Positions 10,814-20,690 of a DNA stretch of 64,000 nucleotides are shown here, one piece after another (positions within the stretch are counted from its first letter, which is position 1; the number at the start of each line of letters is the position of its first letter). Origin of the DNA: an uncultured Coriobacteriaceae bacterium (lineage in GTDB: Bacteria > Actinomycetota > Coriobacteriia > Coriobacteriales > Coriobacteriaceae); NCBI GenBank assembly GCA_949287085.1, contig CASEER010000002.1, forward strand, positions 1-64,000, given 5' to 3'. The position numbers and the translations under genes are program-made. The notes under the pieces were generated by a model. It saw only the letters and a program-made list of their open reading frames with translations. It searched no databases and was not told where the DNA came from.

Positions 10814-12424
10814 CTACGACTCCTCTGCCGCGTCATCCGCCGTCGACATCTCGTCGGCATGGCGTGCCACGAACTGCTTCTTAAAGTCCTTGATCACCTG
10901 ATCGAGGTCCTTTTTAACCTCGCCCTCGATCTTCTCGGTGCGCAAGCGCCCCATAAGGCGACCGCATGAATTCTTAAGCTGTTCAACGAGCTCGTCGCGG
11001 AACGGCAGCACCTGCGTTATGGGCAGATCGTCCAGATAGCCCTCGTTGCCCGCATAGAGCGCAGCAATCTGCTCGGCTACATCAAGCTGGCGATAGCGCG
11101 GCTGCTTGAGCAGCTCGGTCATGCGCGAGCCGTGTGTCAGCTGGTGCTGCGTTGCGGCATCCAAGTCGCTGCCAAACTGCGCAAAGCCCTGGAGCTCCTG
11201 GTACGAAGCCAGATCGAGGCGCAGGTTTCCAGCAACCTGCTTCATAGCCTTTACCTGTGCGGCGCCACCCACGCGGCTCACCGAAATACCCACGTCAACA
11301 GCAGGACGCTGTCCCTGGAAGAACAGATCGCTCTGCAGGTAGATCTGACCGTCGGTGATGGAAATCACGTTGGTGGGAATGTAGGCCGACACGTCGCCGT
11401 CCTGCGTCTCAATAATGGGCAGAGCGGTCATTGAGCCCGAGCCCAGCTCCTCAGAAAGCTTGCAGGAGCGCTCGAGCAGGCGCGAATGCAGGTAGAAGAT
11501 GTCACCCGGGTAGGCCTCGCGTCCCGGCGGACGACGCAGCGTCAGCGACATCTGACGATAGGCCACAGCGTGCTTGGACAGGTCGTCATAGACCACGAGC
11601 ACATGGCCGCCCGGGTTGGAGGGACCGGCCGGCTTGCCGTCTTTGTCGTTGTACATAAAGTACTCGCCAATGGCAGCGCCCGCCATGGGGGCAATGTACT
11701 GCAGCGGCGCGGAATCGGCCGCCGTCGCGGACACAATGACCGTGTAGTCGAGCGCATGGCGGCGCGCCAGGGTCTCGCGGATGTTGGCCACCGTGGAGGC
11801 CTTCTGGCCAATGGCCACATAGATGCAGATGATGCCCTTGCCGCGCTGGTTGATAATGGCGTCGATGGCAATAGCGGTCTTACCGGTCTTGCGGTCACCA
11901 ATAATAAGCTCGCGCTGGCCGCGGCCAATGGGAATCATGGCATCAATGGCCAAAATGCCCGTCTGCAGCGGCTCGTGCACCGGCGTACGGTCAATAACGC
12001 CCGGAGCCTTGAACTCGATGGGACGACGGTGTGTGGTGCGAATGTCGCCCAGGCCGTCAATTGGCTCGCCCAGCGGGTTTACCACGCGGCCGAGCATGCC
12101 GCGACCCACGGGGATATCCATAATGCGACCGGTCGTGCGGCACTCGTCGCCCTCGGCAATGGTATCGACGTCGCCAAACAGCACGGCGCCCACCTCGTCG
12201 CGGTCGAGGTTCTGGGCCAAGCCATACACGGTCCCACCGGTCTCGGAGCTCTTGAACTCCAAAAGCTCGCCTGCCATGGCGTGTTTGAGGCCCGAAACGC
12301 GGGCGATACCATCGCCCACCTCGTCAACCTGCGAAACCTCCTGGGTATCGACCACAGCGTTGAGGGCATCGAGCCGTGACGCCAGGGTTTGCGCAATGGT
12401 TTTTGCATCGATGGTCTCAGGCAT
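10814..12424 (-). CDS. atpA: F1Fo ATP synthase alpha subunit
   Basis: A 536-residue non-catalytic nucleotide-binding F1 subunit with P-loop GDRKTGKT (176-183) and the VSRVGG segment. ATG at 12424 follows AGGGAGGTGA. The C-terminal ~20 residues ([15 protein letters not shown]) are acidic and lineage-specific. Its start overlaps the end of atpH by 8 bases. Confidence 0.98.
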   Translation of the reverse strand: MPETIDAKTIAQTLASRLDALNAVVDTQEVSQVDEVGDGIARVSGLKHAMAGELLEFKSSETGGTVYGLAQNLDRDEVGAVLFGDVDTIAEGDECRTTGRIMDIPVGRGMLGRVVNPLGEPIDGLGDIRTTHRRPIEFKAPGVIDRTPVHEPLQTGILAIDAMIPIGRGQRELIIGDRKTGKTAIAIDAIINQRGKGIICIYVAIGQKASTVANIRETLARRHALDYTVIVSATAADSAPLQYIAPMAGAAIGEYFMYNDKDGKPAGPSNPGGHVLVVYDDLSKHAVAYRQMSLTLRRPPGREAYPGDIFYLHSRLLERSCKLSEELGSGSMTALPIIETQDGDVSAYIPTNVISITDGQIYLQSDLFFQGQRPAVDVGISVSRVGGAAQVKAMKQVAGNLRLDLASYQELQGFAQFGSDLDAATQHQLTHGSRMTELLKQPRYRQLDVAEQIAALYAGNEGYLDDLPITQVLPFRDELVEQLKNSCGRLMGRLRTEKIEGEVKKDLDQVIKDFKKQFVARHADEMSTADDAAEES

Positions 12425-12899
12425 GCGCGGTTTCACCTCCCTGTGAAGCGGTGTGTCCATGTGAGGTATGGACCGTCGTGAGCGATTCGTGCGCAGCGCG
12501 GAGCTGAGTCTTAACCGAGATGTCGCGGCGCTGACCGCGCGCCTCAAGAACGATGCCGCCAATAATCGACGGATCGACCTTCTCGATCAGAAAGACGTGT
12601 TTCCCAAGGTCCTGCTCGAGGTGAGCCGAAATTTGGGCGCGGAGGTCATCGTCAAGCGGCACGGCTGTGGTTACGGTCACGCCCACAATGTCCTCGTCTT
12701 CCTCGGTCATGTCGTGGTACACCTCGGCAACCTGAGGCAGCAGATCAAGCTGCCCACGCTCAACCAACGTGCTGAGCACGGCGAGAACCTCGGGGCTCGC
12801 TTTGCTGAGCACCTCGAGGTCGTGCAGGTTCTCAAACACACGTCCCTCGGCCTTGCTTGCCTCCAGCAAGGCGCGGCCGTACGTCTCGAGAACCTTCAT
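12417..12899 (-). CDS. atpH: F1Fo ATP synthase delta subunit
   Basis: A 160-residue OSCP/delta peripheral-stalk subunit that links F1 to b. The C-terminal signature [16 protein letters not shown] is clear; the final ~20 residues are a polar tail that overlaps the atpA start. I chose ATG at 12899 ([10 protein letters not shown]) because it avoids overlap with atpF and follows GGAGGGAG; an upstream ATG at 12920 would add seven residues. Confidence 0.93.
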   Translation of the reverse strand: MKVLETYGRALLEASKAEGRVFENLHDLEVLSKASPEVLAVLSTLVERGQLDLLPQVAEVYHDMTEEDEDIVGVTVTTAVPLDDDLRAQISAHLEQDLGKHVFLIEKVDPSIIGGIVLEARGQRRDISVKTQLRAAHESLTTVHTSHGHTASQGGETAHA

Positions 12900-12909
12900 C
12901 TCCCTCCGG

Positions 12910-13587
12910 CTAGTTGGCATTCAGGCTACCCGCTTCCTTGATATAGCTCTCGATGAGGCGACGCTGCTCGCCGTCCTCGTCAAGCTGTTTCTCGACAATC
13001 TTCGAGGCCACCGAGACCGAAAGGTCTGCAATGGACGCGGCGGCATCGGCATAGAGCGCATGACGCTCGTCGTCGGCGTTGCGCTGGGCGCGCTCGATAA
13101 TGCCCTCAGCCTCTTTGTGCGCGGCAGCAATAATGCGCTGGCGCTCGGCGTCGGCATCTTTACGGGCAGCCAGCACGATGTCGGCCGCCTGACGGCGCGC
13201 GTCGGTCAGCAGGTCGTCGGACTCCTTGCGCACCTCAAGCGCATGCTGCTTGGTGCGCTCGGCCTCATTGAGGCTGTCCTCGATGCGCTGCGAGCGCTCG
13301 TCCATGGTGCCTAAAATCTTGGGCCATGCCACCTTGGCGAGCACCACCCAGATAATCAGGAACGCAATAAGCGCCGGCACAAACTCGGCCATCTTGGGGA
13401 CGATGATAGAAATACCGCCCTCTTCGGTCGTGCCCGCGGACGCAAAGGCCGTGGTAGGCATAGCAAACACAAACGCTGCCAAAAGCACCGTAGCCCCCAA
13501 CGTCAGCAATGCGCCAAAGCGCCAGGCGTGCTTTACACAGCTCGGCTGCTTGCCAACCGCCTGCTTTACTTGGTTTGTCTGCTTCAT
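12910..13587 (-). CDS. atpF: F1Fo ATP synthase b subunit with signal-peptide-like N-terminus
   Basis: A 225-residue peripheral-stalk subunit. The second hydrophobic segment (about 65-85, FVPALIAFLIIWVVLAKVAW) followed by PKILGTMDERSQRIEDSLNEAE is the normal b-subunit membrane helix and coiled coil. Ahead of it are about 55 extra residues resembling a signal peptide: basic start, hydrophobic core, then MPTTAFASA with an A-x-A-type cleavage site. Most b subunits lack this. ATG at 13587 follows AAGGAG; a TTG two codons upstream is less likely. Confidence 0.95.
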   Translation of the reverse strand: MKQTNQVKQAVGKQPSCVKHAWRFGALLTLGATVLLAAFVFAMPTTAFASAGTTEEGGISIIVPKMAEFVPALIAFLIIWVVLAKVAWPKILGTMDERSQRIEDSLNEAERTKQHALEVRKESDDLLTDARRQAADIVLAARKDADAERQRIIAAAHKEAEGIIERAQRNADDERHALYADAAASIADLSVSVASKIVEKQLDEDGEQRRLIESYIKEAGSLNAN

Positions 13588-13622
13588 AGTCAACTCCTTG
13601 ATAGGGATCCCGTGGATCCAGG

Positions 13623-13814
13623 TTAGGAGATCAGCGTGACAACGAAGCCGATGAGGCCGAGTGCCTCAGTGAACGCGGATGCCAGGATGAAGACGGTAAA
13701 CGCACGTCCCTGGATCTCGGGCTGACGCGCCATAGCGCTCGTCGCACCAAACGCCGCCAGGCCAATGGCCAGGCCGGCACCGATAACACCGAGACCATAA
13801 CCGATAACTCCCAC
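13623..13814 (-). CDS. atpE: F1Fo ATP synthase c subunit
   Basis: A two-helix hairpin forming the c-ring. The polar loop ARQPE (29-33) and the ion-carrying Glu50 in FTEALG are present. The neighbourhood lacks the Gln/Ser-Thr pair typical of Na+-binding rings, so proton coupling is inferred. I used GTG at 13814, preceded by AAAGGAGG, giving only 63 residues; the frame stays open to 13865 (80 residues), but the added MSNMGILRHKAHDKGG is hydrophilic. Confidence 0.92.
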   Translation of the reverse strand: MGVIGYGLGVIGAGLAIGLAAFGATSAMARQPEIQGRAFTVFILASAFTEALGLIGFVVTLIS

Positions 13815-13926
13815 GATTCCTCCTTTGTCGTGCGCCTTATGGCGCAGGATACCCATATTTGACAAGGCGGTTGCCCGCCTGGGTCAACACAACACATACC
13901 GCGCACGGAGCGCGTAGCCCCGTGGC

Positions 13927-14724
13927 CTAGTGGCCGTCCGCCTCGGCAATCTGAATGTAGACCGCCGCAAGCACGGTAAACACGTACGCCTGCACAAAGG
14001 CTACGATGAACTCAACCACGTAGATGATGAGCAAAATGGCGAGCCATGCCACGCTGGGGAGCGCCCCCAGCGCATTCATGGCGCTAAAGTGCTCGAGCAG
14101 CGGCTGCGCAAAGAGCGATGCCATGATGGCAAACGAGCCCATAACGATGTGCCCGGCAAACATGTTGGCAAACAAACGAATGGCCAGCGTAATGGGACGC
14201 AGGAGGAGCGAGAACACCTCGATGATCCACACGAACACGTTCATGGGGAACGAAACGCCTGCGGGCGCTAGGCTCTTGAGGTAACCCACCACACCGTGCT
14301 TTTTGCAACCAAAGTACAAAAAGTAGATAAAGGTCACGAGCGCAAGCGCGGCCGTGCAGCCAATGGCGCCCGTACCCGGCTTCATGCCCGGAATCAAGCC
14401 GATAAAGTTGTTGATCAAGATGAAGAAGAAGATGGTGGCCAAGAATGGAAAGTGCTTACGCCAGTCGGAACCAACTACGCCTTTGGCCACGTCGTTTTGC
14501 ACATACTCAACCAGGTACTCAACGCCGTTAACAAACAGACCCTTGGGAACGAGCGTCTGCTTTTTAACAAAGACCAGCACGATCAGCGCCAGCACTGCGG
14601 TCGAGATGAGCAGCCAAAACGAATATTGAGTAAGACCTGCTTCGAGATTACCGAAGATAGGCGCCGAGGAGAACTCGGAAACGAGCTCATTGATTGCCTC
14701 GGGCAACTCGGAAAATGCACCCAA
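13927..14724 (-). CDS. atpB: F1Fo ATP synthase a subunit
   Basis: A 265-residue multi-pass membrane protein forming the proton half-channels. The essential Arg lies in LAIRLFANMFAGH and the last helices (VAWLAILLIIYVVEFIVAFVQ) match the family. The start is a choice: TTG at 14724 follows GAAGGTGA at good spacing, while in-frame GTG at 14745 has a purine run too close. The difference is seven residues. Confidence 0.95.
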   Translation of the reverse strand: MGAFSELPEAINELVSEFSSAPIFGNLEAGLTQYSFWLLISTAVLALIVLVFVKKQTLVPKGLFVNGVEYLVEYVQNDVAKGVVGSDWRKHFPFLATIFFFILINNFIGLIPGMKPGTGAIGCTAALALVTFIYFLYFGCKKHGVVGYLKSLAPAGVSFPMNVFVWIIEVFSLLLRPITLAIRLFANMFAGHIVMGSFAIMASLFAQPLLEHFSAMNALGALPSVAWLAILLIIYVVEFIVAFVQAYVFTVLAAVYIQIAEADGH

Positions 14725-14766
14725 GATGTCACCTTCCCTATCCACCGGCCCCCTGCCGGATTCCGC

Positions 14767-15066
14767 CTAGTCCCTTCGGAGCATGATCGCTAGCGCGACC
14801 GCGATCCAGCACAGAAGGAACCCCATAATCTCGCCGGCAGCGAAACCGACGAGGACCGGGCGCGCCAACAGGTGCGTCACGATCACGCCCAGGAACAGCA
14901 CAAGAAACGACGCGAAGACCCCCATAAACCCCACGGTCATGTTGGCCTCACGCCGCCTGCGCAATACCGGGAGGAGCGCAACGAGCAGGGGCGCGAAAGC
15001 CACGAGGCCAACAACGAACCCCACTGCGACGCTCGGGGCATGATGTGCATAATCAAACTCGAGCAC
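14767..15066 (-). CDS. Small membrane protein at the AtpI position
   Basis: A 99-residue protein with about three hydrophobic segments (roughly 11-35, 44-66, 72-95) and a basic RRRR turn, first in the ATP synthase operon. Position and size match AtpI/uncharacterised subunit I, thought to help c-ring assembly, but sequence similarity cannot be judged here. GTG at 15066 follows GGGAGG by 6 bases; an ATG at 15071 is out of frame. Confidence 0.75.
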   Translation of the reverse strand: MLEFDYAHHAPSVAVGFVVGLVAFAPLLVALLPVLRRRREANMTVGFMGVFASFLVLFLGVIVTHLLARPVLVGFAAGEIMGFLLCWIAVALAIMLRRD

Positions 15067-15131
15067 TGCATTCCTCCCTGCAACTGGCTAGCGCCCTTGG
15101 CGCGTGCCGGTTGCACGAGCGTTGAGCGATT

Positions 15132-15159
15132 ATTATAGATACCCAAATCAAGAATTCAA
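15132..15159 (-). promoter_or_regulatory. Promoter of the ATP synthase operon
   Basis: On the minus strand TTGAAT (15159-15154), 16 bases, then a perfect TATAAT (15137-15132), about 65 bases before the first operon gene. It is among the best sigma-70-type matches in the window. Confidence 0.8.
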
Positions 15160-15286
15160 GCATTGTTACAAGCGTTGTGTGACGGTTTGGTGTCACTGAA
15201 TATTAGCTTGACGTATCTCAATATGAGCGGATAAAAGGCTGGTCAGACGCTATATATTCTGCATAGCATTGTGCTGTATCTTATTG

Positions 15287-15934
15287 CTACAGAGTACCAA
15301 AAATGCGGTCGCCCGCGTCACCAAGGCCAGGCACAATGTAGGCCGCATCATTAAGACCTTCGTCCACTGCGCATGCAAAGAGCTTCACGTCCGGGTCGGC
15401 ATCCTGAACCGCCTTAATGCCCTCGGGCGCCGCCACAATGCAGAGCAAGCGAATGTCGCGCACACCCTGCTTGCGCAGGTACCCGAGCGCTGCCGTAGCC
15501 GAGCCGCCCGTAGCAAGCATGGGATCAACAACCAGGCAGATGCGCTCATTGACGTCCTGCGGCAGCTTGCAGTAATACTCATGCGGCTCGTGCGTGACCT
15601 CGTCGCGGTACATGCCAATGTGGCCCACACGCGCAGCGGGAATCAGCTGCAACAAGCCGTCGACCATACCCAGGCCCGCACGGAGGATGGGCACGATGGC
15701 GAGCTTGCGGCCCGAGAGCTGCTTGCACGTGGCCTCGCAAATAGGGGTCTTGATCTGCACGTCTTCGAGCGGCAGGTCGCGCGTGGCCTCGTAGCCCTCA
15801 AAAACGGCGAGCTCAGATACCAAATCGCGGAACTGCTTGGTGCCCGTGTTCTCGTCACGCAAAATCGAAAGCTTGTGCTGCACGAGCGGGTGGTCAACGA
15901 TGGTGATGCGCTCGGGATCATAGATAGGTGCCAT
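15287..15934 (-). CDS. upp: Uracil phosphoribosyltransferase
   Basis: A 215-residue pyrimidine-salvage enzyme making UMP from uracil and PRPP. The PRPP loop [11 protein letters not shown] (135-145) and the C-terminal [12 protein letters not shown] uracil-binding segment are diagnostic. ATG at 15934 follows AAGGAGG. It starts 4 bases after the rpiB stop. Confidence 0.98.
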   Translation of the reverse strand: MAPIYDPERITIVDHPLVQHKLSILRDENTGTKQFRDLVSELAVFEGYEATRDLPLEDVQIKTPICEATCKQLSGRKLAIVPILRAGLGMVDGLLQLIPAARVGHIGMYRDEVTHEPHEYYCKLPQDVNERICLVVDPMLATGGSATAALGYLRKQGVRDIRLLCIVAAPEGIKAVQDADPDVKLFACAVDEGLNDAAYIVPGLGDAGDRIFGTL

Positions 15935-15938
15935 GGTC

Positions 15939-16388
15939 TTACGCCTCCTTGGCATCGAGCGCGGCGATCTTGGCAACGCGACGCTCATGACGACCGCCTT
16001 CAAAGTCGGTGGTCAGGAAGGTTTTAACGATCTGCTTGTTGACTTCGGGTTCAATATAACGTCCCGAAAGGCACACCACGTTGCCGTTGTTGTGCTGGCG
16101 GAAGAGTTCGGCGAACGCCGGCGTCGTAATGGATGACGCGCGCACGCCCGGCAGCTTGTCGGCTGCAATCGCCATACCAATGCCCGTGCCGCAAATCAGC
16201 ACGCCACGGTCAGCCGTGCCCTCGGACACCATCTTGGCCACCTTTACGGCGTAGTCGGGGTAGTCAACCGACTCGGGCGTATCCGGGCCAAGGTCCACTA
16301 CATCGCAGCCCAGCTCTTGGGCCATGTACGCTGCAATCTCGCCCTTCTGGTCAAATCCGCCGTGATCGGCGGCAATAGCTACGCGCAT
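15939..16388 (-). CDS. rpiB: Ribose-5-phosphate isomerase B
   Basis: A 149-residue RpiB/LacAB-family isomerase converting ribulose 5-phosphate and ribose 5-phosphate. Visible motifs are AADHGG (6-11), the catalytic Cys66 in LICGTGIG and the phosphate-binding [15 protein letters not shown] at 16388 follows GGAAGGAG. Placement before upp suggests a ribose/pyrimidine salvage unit. Confidence 0.95.
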   Translation of the reverse strand: MRVAIAADHGGFDQKGEIAAYMAQELGCDVVDLGPDTPESVDYPDYAVKVAKMVSEGTADRGVLICGTGIGMAIAADKLPGVRASSITTPAFAELFRQHNNGNVVCLSGRYIEPEVNKQIVKTFLTTDFEGGRHERRVAKIAALDAKEA

Positions 16389-16487
16389 TGCTGCTCCTTC
16401 CGCAGTGGTTACGTGCGTGGTTTTCGCACTGAACACCACTTTACTACATCCATGGACCGGCACCGACGGTGGACCGCCGTACGCGCT

Positions 16488-18029
16488 CTACGAGCGACTA
16501 CTCCGCGCGCGTGCAACGGCATCATGCCAGCCATCTAGGTTACGCTGGCGCTCCTTATCGCTCATGCTCGGCATAAACCACTTGGCAATGTCATGGTTTT
16601 GCCGCAGTTCCTCGTGGTCCTCCCAGTATCCCACTGCCAGACCAGCCAGGTACGCCGCACCAAGCGCAGTGGTCTCAACCGACTCAGTCTGCTTAACAGG
16701 AATCTGCAGCAAGTCTGCCTGGAACTGCATGATAAAGTCGTTGCGCGAAGCCCCACCATCAACCGACAGGCTATCGAGCTTCGTGCCCACATCGGTTTCC
16801 ATGGCGCGGAGCACGTCATAGCTCTGGTACGCCATCGACTCGCACGCGGCACGCACCAACGTCGCGCGGTCCGACGCGCCTGTCAAACCGCTGATAAGCC
16901 CGCGCGCCTCGGCATCCCACCACGGCGCACCCAGCCCGCTAAACGCCGGAACCATGTAGCACCCGCCGTTATTGGGGTGCGTCTGCGCAACAGCAGCCGT
17001 TTCCTCTGCGCTGCCAATAATCTGGAGCTTGTCGCGCAGCCACTGAATTACCGAGCCCGCGTGGAAAATAGAGCCCTCCAGTGCGTAGCTCACCTTACCC
17101 GACTCGGCAATGCCGATGGTTGCTAGCAGCCCGTTTTGCGATTCGACCACGGTATCACCGGTGTTCATGAGCAAGAAACAGCCCGTACCGTACGTGTTTT
17201 TAGCCTGACCCGGCTCAAAGCAGCAGTGCCCAAAGAGCGATGCCTGCTGGTCGCCCGCCACGCCTGTAATCCGCGGTCGGTGCGTCATGATGTCGCTCGA
17301 GACACAGCCAAACTCGCCGGAGCTCCACCGTACCTCAGGCAGCATGCGCCGCGGAATATTCAGCAGCTTGAGCAGATCATTGTCCCAGTCGAGCGTATGA
17401 ATGTTAAACAGCATGGTGCGGCTTGCGTTGGTATAGTCCGTCGCAAAAACGCGCCCGCCTGTCAGGTTAAAAATGAGCCAGGTATCAATGGTGCCAAACA
17501 GCAGCTGACCCGACTCGGCAAGCTCACGTGCACCGCTCACGTTATCCAAAATCCAGGCAATCTTTGTTGCCGAGAAATAAGCGTCGGGTGTCAGGCCCGT
17601 TTTTGAACGAACCAGCTTCTCGTAGCCCTCGTCAATAAGCTGCTGGGCAAGCGGCGCCGTGCGACGGCACTGCCAGCCGATGGCGTTATAGATGGGCTGC
17701 CCGCTATCGCGGTCCCACACCACCGTTGTTTCGCGCTGGTTCGTAATGCCCAACGCTGCAATGCTATCGGAGTGGATGCCGCTCTTAAACTGCACTTCCA
17801 TCATCACGGCAATCTGCGAAGCAAGGATCTCAATGGGATCCTGCTCTACCCAACCCGACTGCGGATACACGGTTTTAAGCGCACGCGAGGCCTGCGCCAC
17901 AACGCAGCCATACGAGTCGATAATGAGCGCACGTACGGACGTTGTGCCGCAATCGAGCGCCATAATATACGACCCGCTGGTATCGAACGCCTGGTCAACA
18001 AGGCCCAGGTCTTTGAGCGAAAGCGCCAT
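16488..18029 (-). CDS. glpK: Glycerol kinase
   Basis: A 513-residue FGGY-family kinase that phosphorylates glycerol to sn-glycerol 3-phosphate. Diagnostic segments are YIMALDCGTTSVRA (N-terminal ATP lobe), GWVEQDP, NQRETTVVWD, AGDQQASLFGH, and GLGAPWWDAEARG. Length matches GlpK. ATG at 18029 follows AAAGGAG at 10 bases. It begins 7 bases after the threonylcarbamoyl-AMP synthase stop and is probably cotranscribed with it. Confidence 0.96.
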   Translation of the reverse strand: MALSLKDLGLVDQAFDTSGSYIMALDCGTTSVRALIIDSYGCVVAQASRALKTVYPQSGWVEQDPIEILASQIAVMMEVQFKSGIHSDSIAALGITNQRETTVVWDRDSGQPIYNAIGWQCRRTAPLAQQLIDEGYEKLVRSKTGLTPDAYFSATKIAWILDNVSGARELAESGQLLFGTIDTWLIFNLTGGRVFATDYTNASRTMLFNIHTLDWDNDLLKLLNIPRRMLPEVRWSSGEFGCVSSDIMTHRPRITGVAGDQQASLFGHCCFEPGQAKNTYGTGCFLLMNTGDTVVESQNGLLATIGIAESGKVSYALEGSIFHAGSVIQWLRDKLQIIGSAEETAAVAQTHPNNGGCYMVPAFSGLGAPWWDAEARGLISGLTGASDRATLVRAACESMAYQSYDVLRAMETDVGTKLDSLSVDGGASRNDFIMQFQADLLQIPVKQTESVETTALGAAYLAGLAVGYWEDHEELRQNHDIAKWFMPSMSDKERQRNLDGWHDAVARARSSRS

Positions 18030-18036
18030 GGAGCAC

Positions 18037-18816
18037 CTACTCCTTTTTATTGTGTTGCTGGGCGCCATCGATGCCTGCCGCCTGATGGGCAACACGGTCT
18101 GCCACCCTCTGGATGGCCTCGGGAGCCAAAGCACCAACGCGAATAATAGAAGGGGCACCATTCAGACACGATACGATGGTCGAGGCGTCCTGGCATGGAG
18201 TTGCACCTGCATCAAGGGCAACGTCCACCCTGGCAAGGACCGACGGCTCAATCGCATCGAACGACGCCGGCGCGGGTTTGCCATGCGTGTTTGCACTTGT
18301 TGTTGCCAGGGGACTCTTGCAGGCGGCAACCAACGCCGCCACCACGGGAGATGCCGAGCACCGCAGCGCAACCGTACCGTCGGCCGCCTGCATATACGCT
18401 GGCACGTTCTCCCGGGCGCGCACAATGAGCGTGAGTGCGCCCGGCCAAAACGCCTGCGCCAACGCGCGCGTTACGGGATCAACGTCGTGTCCATATACAT
18501 CCAGCGCGTCAGCGCCTGCTACCAGCCAAGGAACGGTCTGTTTTAAATCACGCTGCTTAACGGTAAAAATGCGGCGATACCCACTCTGCGCAGGCGGCAC
18601 CGGAACGCCATTGACGAGCGGCTCAGAAGCAGCCGCATCATGCGCGCTCTGAGTACTTAGACCCTGCATCAACGGAGCAACCGCAACGCCCAGACCATAG
18701 ACCGTTTCGGTGGGAATCAAGGCAAGTCCGCCGCTCAGGAGCACCTCTGCAGCCTGCGCGATCTCGCTATCCTGCGGCTGAGGCACCCGACCCAATACGT
18801 CTAACACTCTTTGCAT
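18037..18816 (-). CDS. L-threonylcarbamoyladenylate synthase (YrdC/Sua5 family)
   Basis: A 259-residue YrdC-domain protein making threonylcarbamoyl-AMP for the t6A37 tRNA modification. Motifs are PTETVYGLG (35-43), VKQR, and TTSANTHGKPAP. Between PTETVYGLG and the substrate-binding KxR there are roughly 25 more residues than usual. No strong ribosome site precedes ATG 18816. The neighbour prmC is also a translation factor. Confidence 0.9.
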   Translation of the reverse strand: MQRVLDVLGRVPQPQDSEIAQAAEVLLSGGLALIPTETVYGLGVAVAPLMQGLSTQSAHDAAASEPLVNGVPVPPAQSGYRRIFTVKQRDLKQTVPWLVAGADALDVYGHDVDPVTRALAQAFWPGALTLIVRARENVPAYMQAADGTVALRCSASPVVAALVAACKSPLATTSANTHGKPAPASFDAIEPSVLARVDVALDAGATPCQDASTIVSCLNGAPSIIRVGALAPEAIQRVADRVAHQAAGIDGAQQHNKKE

Positions 18817-19063
18817 ACGGCGAAATACGTCCCCTCAGCTTCACTCTTACCCTAACGGTCACATGGTGCCCAACGGCGTCGCATATTGTCTCACGCGCAC
18901 GCTCAATTTACCGCGGCGCGTGCGCACGAGCTCGCCAACGGGGTTATGTTGTCGCTCGATGGAGCAAAGTGTGTCGGGTCTGTGGTGCCCGCCGCGCAAT
19001 GTCAGGCAACGTTCCTGCTTGCACCACCCCTAAGCAGAACCGTTACCACATGCAATCGATGCG

Positions 19064-20287
19064 CTAACCCTGGACGCTGTCAGCAGCCTCACGTGGCATA
19101 ATCGCAAACACAAACCGCGGGCGCCGTGTCAAGTCGGCAACAACGTGCACCTCAGCAAACCCCAGATCGCTGCAATATGCCGCGGCATCCTGCAGCGTGG
19201 TTTCATACAGCTCGCATGCAAACAGTCCACCAGGCTTAAGCATGTGCGGAGCCGCCTGCGCCAACCGACGAAAAACATCCAAGCCATCTTTCCCGCCATC
19301 GAGCGCCAAACGCGGCTCAAAATCCTTTACCTCATGCCCCAGGCCATCAACCACATCAGACGGAATATAGGGCGGGTTAGAAACCAGCACGTCAAACGAG
19401 CCATACTCATCTTGTCGCACCGGCTCCACCAAATCACCCTGGCGAATATCTACTGAATGCTCGTCCATTTGGTAACGGGTGCGGTTGCGCTGCGCCAACC
19501 GGATGGGTGCTTCATCGATATCCGTCGCCACGCAGGTCACACGCCCCGCGCGCTCCAGCGCGAGTGACAGCGAAATGCACCCCGTGCCGCAGCCTACTTC
19601 GAGCACGCGCGCTGTTGGCAGCGACCCCTCAGGTGCCGCGTTTGTCGCATCGCCATCAAGCGGTTCAGGCGCATCAAGCGATGCCTCCGCGGCACCGGGC
19701 ATAGCCTCCCCCGCAGCCACAAACGCGTCATTATCTTCATCAGCATATTCACCATCAGCGGAACCAACCGCGCCAGCAGCGACACCTAGCAATGTACCGG
19801 TTGCAGCCGTGTCAACACCGGCCTCCGCCTGCGCGCGCCGCACCTCCTCTTCTGCCTGGCGCGCCGCTTCGACCGTGGCGTTCCATGGCAGCTCAATACG
19901 TTTGCGCTCGGGGTTCCATTTCCCTAAGACGTACTTATCTAAATAGCGCAGGACCAAATCCGTGAGCAGCTCCGTTTCGGGTCGCGGAATCAGCACACCC
20001 GGCTCGCACCAGATGTCGTGCCCCCTAAACGAGGTCTCCCCTGTCACATACTGCAGCGGCTCGCCCCTGCCGCGCCGCTTGACCGCCTCACGAATCGTCG
20101 AACGCTCTTCTAGCGAGAGCGGCTTGTTGAAGCTCATATAGAGGTCGATGCGGTTCACGCCCAGCGCAGAGCTCAGCAACCACTCAGCCGACACGCGCGG
20201 GTGTTCGTCTCCCTTTCGCTCAAGATAACCAACCGTCCAGTCCAGGCACCCTTTGATCGTCCAAATCGCTTCGCTCGCCTCAGCCAT
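19064..20287 (-). CDS. prmC: Release-factor glutamine methyltransferase with central insertion
   Basis: A 407-residue PrmC/HemK enzyme that methylates the Gln of the GGQ motif in release factors. The N-terminal helical domain (1-95), IPRPETELL (100-108), SAM motif LEVGCGTG (229-236) and catalytic NPPY (304-307) are intact. Family members are about 280 residues; here an insertion of roughly 105 residues, rich in Ala, Glu and Asp, separates PRPETE from the SAM motif (about 118-225). ATG at 20287 has GGAG upstream. Its substrate gene prfA is next upstream on the same strand, but a terminator lies between. Confidence 0.94.
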   Translation of the reverse strand: MAEASEAIWTIKGCLDWTVGYLERKGDEHPRVSAEWLLSSALGVNRIDLYMSFNKPLSLEERSTIREAVKRRGRGEPLQYVTGETSFRGHDIWCEPGVLIPRPETELLTDLVLRYLDKYVLGKWNPERKRIELPWNATVEAARQAEEEVRRAQAEAGVDTAATGTLLGVAAGAVGSADGEYADEDNDAFVAAGEAMPGAAEASLDAPEPLDGDATNAAPEGSLPTARVLEVGCGTGCISLSLALERAGRVTCVATDIDEAPIRLAQRNRTRYQMDEHSVDIRQGDLVEPVRQDEYGSFDVLVSNPPYIPSDVVDGLGHEVKDFEPRLALDGGKDGLDVFRRLAQAAPHMLKPGGLFACELYETTLQDAAAYCSDLGFAEVHVVADLTRRPRFVFAIMPREAADSVQG

Positions 20288-20617
20288 GCGTTCTCCACTC
20301 TCGCTCCCCACGACACACCGCGCAGGCCGCCGCTCAACATCGCCCGGGCACTCGGCGGACCTTGCCCCGGCATCTCTCAGCCTAGCGTGAGCATCTGACC
20401 AATCGCTGGCCGTATACTCCCTACAAGCTGTCAAAAAGCTGAACGAAATCCTATCAGAAAACAATCCCCGCAGTTCGCGCGCCCAGCATCTTATGCGGCG
20501 CCCTCCACGCCATCACGTCATATTCATCCCGTTTGCGTGGCTATTCCACACATCTCGCATGCCGGCGCGTCACTCTATACGGCGGCTATCGCGCAAACAC
20601 ATAGAGCAATAACAGAT
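20288..20617. other. Intergenic region between prfA terminator and prmC
   Basis: I see no gene here. On the minus strand TTGACA occurs near 20430 with no well-spaced -10, so the prmC promoter is not settled. ORFs on both strands lack ribosome sites. Confidence 0.4.
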
Positions 20618-20662
20618 CAAAAAAAACGGGTCGGATGCCCACCTGAATGAGCATCCGACCCG
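20618..20662 (-). terminator. Rho-independent terminator of prfA
   Basis: On the minus strand a 12-bp perfect GC-rich stem (20662-20651 with 20638-20627) and 12-base loop are followed by eight Ts (20626-20619), just past the prfA stop. Confidence 0.92.
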
Positions 20663-20690
20663 CAGCCTTCGCCATGCGTTAGCGCGCTCG

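Noticed and set aside
15205-15240. Plus-strand promoter-like TTGACG-N17-ATAAAA upstream of the ATP operon
   Set aside because: No plus-strand gene follows; it lies between two minus-strand genes.
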